Source: an uncultured Erysipelotrichaceae bacterium (lineage in GTDB: Bacteria; Bacillota_I; Bacilli_A; RF39; UBA660). Taken from it: a stretch of DNA of 10,798 nucleotides. The DNA lies in NCBI GenBank assembly GCA_902795675.1, contig CADBLZ010000071.1:1-10798 (forward strand), in the 5' to 3' direction. Under the pieces are notes generated by a model. The model saw only the letters and a list, made by a program, of their open reading frames with translations, was not told the origin of the DNA and made no database searches. This document shows positions 5,873 to 10,798 of this stretch, piece by piece. The position numbers and the translations under genes were made by a program. Within the stretch, counting starts at the first letter, position 1, and each line of letters begins with the position of its first letter.

Positions 5873-6709
5873 TTATTTCAAACTAAACTTACTATTTATT
5901 TTTTTTAGTTCTTTATAAGGGTTTATATTAGGTTCTTCTTGATATACTCTTCTAAACGCTTCATATAGTTCTATTGGAAGGCCATTACTTCTCATCTTAT
6001 CTAAAGAACGGTTAAAAATATCTTCTTTATCAGAAGTAAAATTCTTACCTGTTAAGAATTTTAGAATCATCATAACATAACAATATATATCACTTTCACT
6101 ATTTGGAAGAATAACACCAGGACGTGATCTATATTTATCTAAAGAATACATCTTACTATAATATGGTTGTAATAAGTAAAATGAAACCATTCTACCATTA
6201 CCATCTATCTTACAACTATCTATATCTATAACTCTTAAATTACCATCTTTAGTAACAATTAAATTGTCATCATGTAAATCATTAACATAGAAACCTTTTA
6301 AATCACTACTACTTTTTCTTACCTCTTTAAGTTTTTCTAGTAATTCACCAACTTTAACTAAAGCATCTCTTTTCTTTTCAAAAGAAACATTATCATTAAC
6401 AATTAATTCTTTTAAAGTTGGTCCATTAATATAATCCATGACAAAACCAACTACTTCATTATTAAATGAAGCATATTCATTCGGTAATACTAGTTCTGGG
6501 ATTTTTTCTTCTATCTCTTCTCTAGCATCATCTAGACATCTTAAAGTATATATTTTACGATCCATTAACTTCTTAGATGGATATCTAAAACACTTAACTA
6601 CATCTTTACCACACAAAAATAGGTCTGACTCTGTATGAACCACACCAAGGCCAAGTTTTAGTCTTGTTTTATCATTCAATTCTTTCTCCGTAAAATTTCT
6701 TGTTTCCAT
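5873..6709 (-). CDS. Small protein-kinase-fold protein (Hanks-type Ser/Thr kinase-like)
   Basis: From the ATG at 6709 the protein has 278 residues and contains only a kinase domain. Visible elements are a candidate ATP-anchoring Lys39 in VVKCF, a hinge at GFVMDYINGPTLKELI (88-103), the catalytic loop NDLHDDNLIV (Asp144, Asn149), a DFG-like IDIDS (Asp162), and SDIYCYVMMILKFLTG (206-221), which matches the SDIYSLG...LTG helix of Ser/Thr kinases. A glycine-rich loop is poorly defined (around residues 19-30). Key acidic residues are kept, so phosphotransfer is plausible; substrate unknown. There is no membrane segment or sensor domain. No Shine-Dalgarno is visible before this ATG or before an in-frame GTG at 6718; ATG is preferred because it is the commoner start. 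Confidence 0.8.
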   Translation of the reverse strand: METRNFTEKELNDKTRLKLGLGVVHTESDLFLCGKDVVKCFRYPSKKLMDRKIYTLRCLDDAREEIEEKIPELVLPNEYASFNNEVVGFVMDYINGPTLKELIVNDNVSFEKKRDALVKVGELLEKLKEVRKSSSDLKGFYVNDLHDDNLIVTKDGNLRVIDIDSCKIDGNGRMVSFYLLQPYYSKMYSLDKYRSRPGVILPNSESDIYCYVMMILKFLTGKNFTSDKEDIFNRSLDKMRSNGLPIELYEAFRRVYQEEPNINPYKELKKINSKFSLK

Positions 6710-6725
6710 AATAATCACAACGATT

Positions 6726-6754
6726 ATTTTATAACAATTTTAATATATCTTCAA
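6726..6754 (-). promoter_or_regulatory. Promoter of the kinase-like gene, with almost no leader
   Basis: On the minus strand a -35 TTGAAG (6749-6754), a 17-base spacer and a -10 TAAAAT (6726-6731). The predicted transcript start, about 7 bases on, is at 6718-6720, right at the GTG codon and about 10 bases before the ATG. Confidence 0.5.
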
Positions 6755-6759
6755 CTTTT

Positions 6760-6789
6760 AAAAAAAGAAGAATGCTAAGCATCCTTCTT
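6760..6789 (-). terminator. Intrinsic terminator of the repeat-domain membrane protein gene
   Basis: An 11-bp stem with one G-U pair (6765-6775 with 6779-6789), a 3-base loop and a run of seven T on the minus strand. The stop codon TAG (6777-6775) lies in the loop and the first base of the 3' arm. Confidence 0.85.
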
Positions 6790-7857
6790 TTGGCCTTTCT
6801 TAATAAGACTACGTAAAATATATCCATTACCATATATTATACTAATTAATGTTACCCATACACCAACATAAGGTATTAACATAACTAATTCTAGGAATAT
6901 AATACCAATTGCAGCAGCATTAAATGTCTTAATCTTCTTATTAAAGATTTTTTCAATTAACACACTAGCAACCTTTGTTCCTGTTGGAATAACACTAATA
7001 AATATACAAATTAACCATAAAGCAAAACCAACAAGACCTAATGGGAATAGTAATAGTGATAATATAGCTAGTAATATAGGAAGACATATTAATCCAACTA
7101 ATCCCCAACCAAATGTAGCTAAATATGTATGAATAGATTCCTTATCATCTGCTCTAAGCATAAATCTAGGGAATAATCTATCAAGTAAAGCAGCTATAAT
7201 AATTAAACTAATAATTACAACTATTTCAGCAAAGATATTATATCTAATATCAATAAATTCAGTATTATAATCCTTATATCTAATTACTTCTCCATCAATA
7301 ATAGCGTCATCTATATCATTTACTTTTGATTTATCAGAAATAGATATATTTCCTCTAATCTTAACTTCACTACCAAAGTTTACAGTAGCTGCAGCTGTTT
7401 TTACTTTACCTTGAATATCACAGTTAACAAATCTAATAGTATCAGCAGCAACGAATACATTTCCATCAATATAACCAGAAATAGTAATATCATCACCAGC
7501 TAAATATAAATCACCACCAACACTAATGTTCTTATCTAAACGAATCTTACTACCAGCAGCAAAAACATCATTATTGATTGTATTATTAATTTCAATTGAT
7601 GAACCAGCTAAAACAACATAGTCAGATGAACCATCAACAGTAACATCTTTACCAGCACCAAATAAAATACCATCAACATATGTACCTTTATCTATGGCAA
7701 CATTATCACCACCGACAAATACATTGTGATCACTTACACCTTCACCAATTTTATCTAAATATAAATAATCATTTAAAACTGGTTTCTCATCTAAAGCATT
7801 TACTACAAAAGGAATTAATAGCAAACTAAATAATAAAATAAATATTCTCTTTTTCAT
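6775..7857 (-). CDS. Secreted beta-helix/bactofilin-like repeat domain anchored by C-terminal membrane segments
   Basis: From the ATG at 7857 the protein has 360 residues. A clear signal peptide (1-21, ending VVNA) is followed by about seven imperfect repeats of roughly 18-22 residues (45-173), such as NVFVGGDNVAI, DYVVLAGSSIEI, DLYLAGDDITI and NVFVAADTIRF. Evenly spaced beta-turn strands of this kind resemble the right-handed beta-helix of polymer-forming bactofilins, here outside the membrane. A membrane helix (207-225) and three further hydrophobic segments (248-272, 274-290, 313-345) follow, then a lysine-rich tail. A possible upstream TTG start at 7881 lies inside the -10 element and would spoil the signal peptide, so it is rejected. 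Function is unknown; a role in envelope structure is inferred from the fold. Confidence 0.8.
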   Translation of the reverse strand: MKKRIFILLFSLLLIPFVVNALDEKPVLNDYLYLDKIGEGVSDHNVFVGGDNVAIDKGTYVDGILFGAGKDVTVDGSSDYVVLAGSSIEINNTINNDVFAAGSKIRLDKNISVGGDLYLAGDDITISGYIDGNVFVAADTIRFVNCDIQGKVKTAAATVNFGSEVKIRGNISISDKSKVNDIDDAIIDGEVIRYKDYNTEFIDIRYNIFAEIVVIISLIIIAALLDRLFPRFMLRADDKESIHTYLATFGWGLVGLICLPILLAILSLLLFPLGLVGFALWLICIFISVIPTGTKVASVLIEKIFNKKIKTFNAAAIGIIFLELVMLIPYVGVWVTLISIIYGNGYILRSLIKKGQKKDA

Positions 7858-7880
7858 ATCTTTCTCACTTTCTTTTAACA

Positions 7881-7889
7881 ATTATAACA
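7881..7889 (-). promoter_or_regulatory. Extended -10 promoter of the repeat-domain protein gene
   Basis: Minus-strand TGT-TATAAT, immediately after the terminator of the preceding gene; no good -35. The predicted transcript starts near 7874, which supports the ATG at 7857 as the start codon. Confidence 0.5.
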
Positions 7890-7890
7890 C

Positions 7891-7921
7891 AAAAAAAAGA
7901 AGAAACTTATTATTTCTTCTT
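7891..7921 (-). terminator. Intrinsic terminator of the signal peptidase operon
   Basis: A perfect 9-bp stem (7897-7905 with 7913-7921) with a 7-base loop, followed on the minus strand by further T residues. The TAA stop (7912-7910) of the upstream gene lies in the loop, and its final Lys-Lys-Lys codons form the 5' arm. Confidence 0.85.
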
Positions 7922-8827
7922 ACTTTTATAACTAGCAGCTCTTTTAGCATTATGAGTGTCAGGTATAATTCTTTTCTTAGGAGCAGGTTTCTTCTTAGGT
8001 GTAGCTTTCTTAACCTTAACTTTAACTTCAGCAACTTCTTTTGCTACAGATTTATTAACTTCTTCGTTCTTTTTCTTTTCTTCTTCCTCTTTTTCAAGAG
8101 CAGCAACTTTTTCTTTTAAGTTTTCAATATATTTAGTCTTAGATATTTCATCAGTTAACTTATCAGAAGTAATTGTATTAACACTTTCCTTATTAAATAA
8201 TACTTGTGTTTTTAATCCTTCATCATCAGTTACTTCAATCTTATGATCATTTCTAACAGGAGATATCTTAAAACTTCTCATTTCATCTAACTTATAAACG
8301 ATAGTATTCTCTACATTTTCTAAGATATTTTGATTAGATTCCTTCTTTTCTTCTTTCTTATCAGGTTTCATATATTTAATACTTTGTTCAGTTGGACTTA
8401 TTACTGTATCATTTAGTTTTAAAATATAAATACACGCTTCATTATAATGAAGTAATAAGAAGAAACATGAATCATTATCATTCTTATAATAAATAGGTTC
8501 TCTAAGCTCTAATTGAGCATCTACTAAATCACCAATTGTTTTAACTTTAATAATATTCTTTCCAGCTATATTCGGAATATCTTCAACTTCTACAATAACT
8601 GAATCGTAAGTTCTTAAAATTCTCTTCTTCTCTCTAATGAATACACTTAGTTCATCTGGAGAATCTTTTAAATAAATAGCTAAACTTATTGTTAAAATAA
8701 TAAATAAAGTAACAAGAACAATACTAGCGCCAGTAAGACCAGCAACAATTGTTACTAAGATAACAATAGCTAGAACAATTAAAGCAACGATCGCAAAAAT
8801 AGTAATTGTTTTTTTATTATTTGCCAT
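7910..8827 (-). CDS. Two-span membrane protein with lysine-rich tail, linked to signal peptidase (DUF5305-like region)
   Basis: The protein has 305 residues with two N-terminal membrane segments (8-30 and 35-52), so both long ends probably face the cytoplasm. Residues 66-137 contain TYDSVIVEVEDIP, then IGDLVDAQLELREPIYY and a Tyr/Cys-rich strand ending IYILK. This layout recalls the DUF5305 region found near SipW-type signal peptidases, though I make that link from memory. Residues 225-265 are a charged coiled coil, and 268-305 are dominated by Lys, Pro and Ala (KKATPKKKPAPKKR), like a nucleic-acid or acidic-surface binding tail. It follows the signal peptidase gene by 23 bases with GGAG and AGGA sites between, so the two are one operon. 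Biochemical function is unknown. Confidence 0.75.
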   Translation of the reverse strand: MANNKKTITIFAIVALIVLAIVILVTIVAGLTGASIVLVTLFIILTISLAIYLKDSPDELSVFIREKKRILRTYDSVIVEVEDIPNIAGKNIIKVKTIGDLVDAQLELREPIYYKNDNDSCFFLLLHYNEACIYILKLNDTVISPTEQSIKYMKPDKKEEKKESNQNILENVENTIVYKLDEMRSFKISPVRNDHKIEVTDDEGLKTQVLFNKESVNTITSDKLTDEISKTKYIENLKEKVAALEKEEEEKKKNEEVNKSVAKEVAEVKVKVKKATPKKKPAPKKRIIPDTHNAKRAASYKSKKK

Positions 8828-8850
8828 ATTTTCCTAACTCCTTTTATCTT

Positions 8851-9996
8851 TTATTCTTTATTTGTAATATCAGAAATCTCTACAGATGGGTAACCAAGTA
8901 ACGGTATTCTTAATCTTACAATACCTATTATATCATTTTTTTCGTGTTTAGTGGAATCTTTTACATCATTATTATCACCTTTTGTAATAATATACATATT
9001 TTTGTCTTGTATTTCGACTTCAATAACACGGTGAGTGATGATTTCATCGTCTTCATAGAAGACTACAATATCACCTTTTTTAATATTATCTTTTTGTTTA
9101 TCATCTAACTTTTCAATTAAAATAGCGTCTCCTCTTTGTAAAGATGGATACATTGAATTAGATCCAATAGATGCTAAATAGAATTTAAAAATACCAGATG
9201 ATAATAAAATAATAAATAATACAAATACCAATAAACCTCTTTCAAAATAGAAACCAAAGCTTTGATGATAACTATTAGCATCTTCAAAGTCATCCTTATG
9301 ATATGGTTTACTAATTAAGTAATAAATAATCGTAGTGTATACTATTTGTACAATCAGATTAATATAACTTGAATAAGCAGGATAAATTGGTAATACATTA
9401 GGTAATACATCAAGTATCAAAGCAAATATCATTGAAGATCTAATAGAATGCTTATATGTAATATAAGTAAGCATAGAATTCTTCATAACAGATATAATGA
9501 TAAATGGTACAAAGTACTCAATAGCTAACGGATTTATTAAACTAAAATCACTTAATATTAAAGTATCAAATAAGATAAATAAGAAAGTAACAATAAATAA
9601 TTGATTACTATTCTTAGCTCCTTGCATACATACTAAATACCTTAGTATTTCTCTAATAAAGATAACAACTACTAAAGATATAGCACTAACAAGATTTACT
9701 TTAATATGAGCTATTGAAATAAAACTACCTAACACATAAATAAATATTAAATAAATAATAGAAGAAATAACAATAATATTACTTACTCTTTGTTGTTTCA
9801 TTGTCTTCTTAAACTTTTTTATACCTAGTGTTAAACCAGCAAAAAAAGTAATCATCAAAAAGAATGAAACATTAATATAGTTTAGTAAACTACCCAAACT
9901 ATCTTTAAAGAAGAACATTATTAATATATATATAAACAATACAATATCAATAATATACAAATTATTTTTAATTTGTTTACTAATACTATTTTTCAT
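8851..9996 (-). CDS. Signal peptidase I, SipW/ER type (Ser-His), with polytopic N-terminal domain
   Basis: The protein has 381 residues. The C-terminal part (252-370) is an S26 signal peptidase: a membrane anchor (252-270), catalytic Ser281 in GSNSMYPSLQRGD, His322 in DEIITHRVIEV in place of the lysine of classical bacterial enzymes, and the TKGDNN motif (338-343). Ser/His enzymes are the archaeal/eukaryotic-like group that includes Bacillus SipW, which matures the biofilm proteins TasA and TapA. The N-terminal 230 residues add about eight hydrophobic segments, which SipW itself (about 190 residues) lacks; I recall similar extended forms in other Bacillota. The AGAGGGA site is 7 bases before the ATG. 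The gene next upstream encodes a secreted surface protein that could be a substrate. Confidence 0.92.
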   Translation of the reverse strand: MKNSISKQIKNNLYIIDIVLFIYILIMFFFKDSLGSLLNYINVSFFLMITFFAGLTLGIKKFKKTMKQQRVSNIIVISSIIYLIFIYVLGSFISIAHIKVNLVSAISLVVVIFIREILRYLVCMQGAKNSNQLFIVTFLFILFDTLILSDFSLINPLAIEYFVPFIIISVMKNSMLTYITYKHSIRSSMIFALILDVLPNVLPIYPAYSSYINLIVQIVYTTIIYYLISKPYHKDDFEDANSYHQSFGFYFERGLLVFVLFIILLSSGIFKFYLASIGSNSMYPSLQRGDAILIEKLDDKQKDNIKKGDIVVFYEDDEIITHRVIEVEIQDKNMYIITKGDNNDVKDSTKHEKNDIIGIVRLRIPLLGYPSVEISDITNKE

Positions 9997-10018
9997 ATAT
10001 AATCCCTCTATTATATTA

Positions 10019-10047
10019 ATTATATAATATTAAGAATCTATTTACAA
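10019..10047 (-). promoter_or_regulatory. Promoter of the signal peptidase operon
   Basis: On the minus strand a -35 TTGTAA (10042-10047), a 17-base spacer and a -10 TATAAT (10019-10024). The -35 overlaps the T-rich tail of the preceding terminator. A second TATAAT lies at 10010-10015 but has no matching -35. Confidence 0.65.
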
Positions 10048-10074
10048 ACAAAAAGATTTGTTTACTCAAATCTT
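10044..10074 (-). terminator. Intrinsic terminator of the surface protein gene
   Basis: An 8-bp stem (10053-10060 with 10067-10074) with a 6-base loop, then TTTTTGTTTG on the minus strand. The TAA stop (10064-10062) is in the loop. Confidence 0.75.
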
Positions 10075-10613
10075 CTTACTTTTCTCATAGATAGTACTGC
10101 TAATCCAGCTATTGCTCCTATAAATATTATTCCTATCATATGAATATTATCAGCCGTTCTTGGATTAGTCTTAACACTACTATTACTATTCTTAAATTCA
10201 ACCATTTGATTACTAGATAAAATACCATCAATTGAACTATTATTTAAATTATTAACAGTTAAACTATAACCATCTTTCTTTTCTTGACTAACACTAAAAG
10301 TTTCATTAACTGGTAAATCATAGATTGTTATAGATTCATTACTATTTAGATTAATCTTAGCACTACCAGTAGAGTCAAATGTAACAATACTGTCACCACT
10401 AGTAAAGTATGTTCCCATAACGTTACTTAACTTAACACGATATACATAAGTTAAAACTTCACTACCATCTTGTGTATTCTTAATTGTTAAATTAACAGTA
10501 TTATTACCATCTAACTTTGTAATATTATTAACAACTATTTCACCCTTCTTGTGACCTGATACGCAAAGTAAGCTAAGCACAAATAATAAAACTATAATAA
10601 CTTTCTTTTTCAT
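10062..10613 (-). CDS. Small secreted surface protein with pilin-like domain and NPRTA variant sorting signal
   Basis: From the ATG at 10613 the protein has 183 residues. A signal peptide (MKKKVIIVLLFVLSLLC, 1-17) precedes an exported domain (about 24-142) that looks all-beta: NLTIKNTQDG, YRVKLSN, SAKINLNSNESITIYDLPVN, ETFSVSQEKKDGYSLTV and a closing MVEFKNS. The order ITIYDLP, ETFSVSQE, FKN recalls Spy0128/SpaA-type pilin and adhesin domains. The C-terminus has a three-part sorting signal: NPRTADN (150-156), one hydrophobic segment (158-176) and a basic tail RKVRRFE. NPRTA is not the canonical LPxTG, and no sortase gene is in the window. The in-frame GTG at 10622 is part of the AGGTGA ribosome binding site, so the ATG is chosen. 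The downstream signal peptidase may process it. Confidence 0.82.
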   Translation of the reverse strand: MKKKVIIVLLFVLSLLCVSGHKKGEIVVNNITKLDGNNTVNLTIKNTQDGSEVLTYVYRVKLSNVMGTYFTSGDSIVTFDSTGSAKINLNSNESITIYDLPVNETFSVSQEKKDGYSLTVNNLNNSSIDGILSSNQMVEFKNSNSSVKTNPRTADNIHMIGIIFIGAIAGLAVLSMRKVRRFE

Positions 10614-10638
10614 ATAATTCACCTATTCTTCTATCATT

Positions 10639-10669
10639 ATTATAAAATACAATTACACTCTTTTTACAA
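10639..10669 (-). promoter_or_regulatory. Probable promoter of the surface protein gene
   Basis: On the minus strand a -10 TATAAT (10639-10644) with a TTGTAA (10664-10669) as -35, but the spacer is 19 bases, longer than ideal. The transcript would start near 10632, giving a leader of about 20 bases. Confidence 0.4.
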
Positions 10670-10678
10670 ACAAAATGT

Positions 10679-10692
10679 ATATGTTTACATAT
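10679..10692. repeat. Palindrome in the divergent intergenic region
   Basis: ATATGT-TT-ACATAT is a 6-bp inverted repeat with a 2-base centre. A wider pair, TTACAC (10653-10658) and GTGTAA (10707-10712), roughly brackets it. It lies just upstream of the surface protein promoter and could be an operator, though such AT-only palindromes also arise by chance in this base composition. Confidence 0.35.
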
Positions 10693-10747
10693 AATAAGTT
10701 TATATAGTGTAAATAACTTACAACTTATTGACATCAATAGTTCTACT

Positions 10748-10776
10748 TTATCATCTTTTCAAAAATGTGCTATAAT
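10748..10776 (+). promoter_or_regulatory. Promoter of a plus-strand gene starting beyond the right edge
   Basis: A -35-like TTATCA (10748-10753), a 17-base spacer and an extended -10 TGC-TATAAT (-10 at 10771-10776). It reads away from the surface protein gene. Confidence 0.65.
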
Positions 10777-10785
10777 ACTAACGTC

Positions 10786-10792
10786 AAAGGAG
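10786..10792 (+). promoter_or_regulatory. Shine-Dalgarno of the gene just past the right edge
   Basis: AAAGGAG lies 6 bases before the window ends in AAATAA, so a start codon is expected within a few bases after position 10798. The predicted leader from the -10 at 10771 is short. Confidence 0.7.
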
Positions 10793-10798
10793 AAATAA

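Noticed and set aside
5694..5918. Plus-strand 74-residue open frame
   Set aside because: Antisense shadow across the start of the 196-residue gene and its promoter; the composition is not protein-like and no ribosome binding site is seen.
6438..6638. Plus-strand 66-residue open frame
   Set aside because: Antisense to the kinase-like gene, with no translation signal.
7858..7881. TTG start extending the repeat-domain protein by 8 residues
   Set aside because: The TTG overlaps the -10 element and lies upstream of the predicted transcript start, and the added charged residues would disrupt the signal peptide.
7956..8246. Plus-strand 96-residue frame rich in Ser, Thr and Phe
   Set aside because: It is the reverse of the Lys/Glu-rich tail of the minus-strand gene, which gives long open frames in this base composition.
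10068..10157. Canonical LPxTG cell-wall anchor in the surface protein
   Set aside because: The motif reads NPRTA, so only a variant sorting signal can be claimed.
10561..10571. Lipobox in the signal peptide of the surface protein (Cys17)
   Set aside because: The residues before Cys17 are Ser-Leu-Leu, and a lipobox needs a small residue directly before the cysteine.
10614..10622. GTG start extending the surface protein by 3 residues
   Set aside because: The GTG forms part of the AGGTGA ribosome binding site for the ATG at 10613.
10623..10798. Riboswitch, T-box or replication origin in the right intergenic region
   Set aside because: There is no anti-terminator or terminator pair, no conserved riboswitch core that I can recognise and no DnaA-box cluster. 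The leaders of both flanking genes are short.
1..10798. Mycoplasma genetic code (TGA as tryptophan)
   Set aside because: Tryptophans in the clear families are TGG, frames have no internal TGA, and lspA ends with TGA at the expected length.

Overview
The window comes from an AT-rich, low-GC Gram-positive chromosome (Bacillota, most like a Bacilli or Erysipelotrichia/RF39-type lineage). The signs are strong AGGAGG-type ribosome binding sites, TTGACA/TATAAT and TGn-TATAAT promoters, a Bacillus-type LexA system, the lspA-rluD gene order known from Bacillus, and a SipW-type signal peptidase. Tryptophans are encoded by TGG, so the standard bacterial code applies rather than the Mycoplasma code. All genes except lexA lie on the minus strand. 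Gaps are very short and there is no gene-free stretch over 300 bases. I see no tRNA, rRNA, IS element, CRISPR or phage gene.

Left part (1-1220): a partial diacylglycerol-glucosyltransferase-like gene runs off the left edge. Then comes an unlabelled 48-codon gene (265-411, minus) for a single-span membrane peptide, divergent from lexA (541-1173, plus). The shared 130-bp gap holds two LexA boxes: one fills the spacer of the small gene's promoter, the other overlaps the -35 of lexA. This matches the layout of yneA in Bacillus and sosA in Staphylococcus, which encode SOS-induced cell-division inhibitors, but the protein is much smaller. It is the best candidate here for an undescribed component.

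Middle part (1221-6709): lspA and an RluD-family pseudouridine synthase overlap by 26 bases and are followed by a rhomboid protease that also has its own promoter. Upstream, one operon holds an unrecognised 196-residue protein, a YfcE-like metallophosphoesterase (coupled by a TAATG overlap) and an ADP-ribosylglycohydrolase-fold protein whose metal-binding motifs are largely substituted. A small Hanks-type kinase-like protein precedes it; its mRNA may have almost no leader.

Right part (6775-10798): an envelope block. It encodes a secreted beta-helix-like repeat domain anchored by membrane segments, a two-span membrane protein with a Lys-rich tail, a SipW-type (Ser/His) signal peptidase with a long polytopic N-terminal half, and a small surface protein with a pilin-like domain and an NPRTA variant sorting signal. 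The window ends on a promoter and Shine-Dalgarno sequence of a plus-strand gene starting just past the edge.

A recurrent structural feature is that five genes carry their stop codon in, or touching, the loop of their own intrinsic terminator. This fits transcription that runs ahead of translation. All assignments are from reading motifs by eye; no database search was run.
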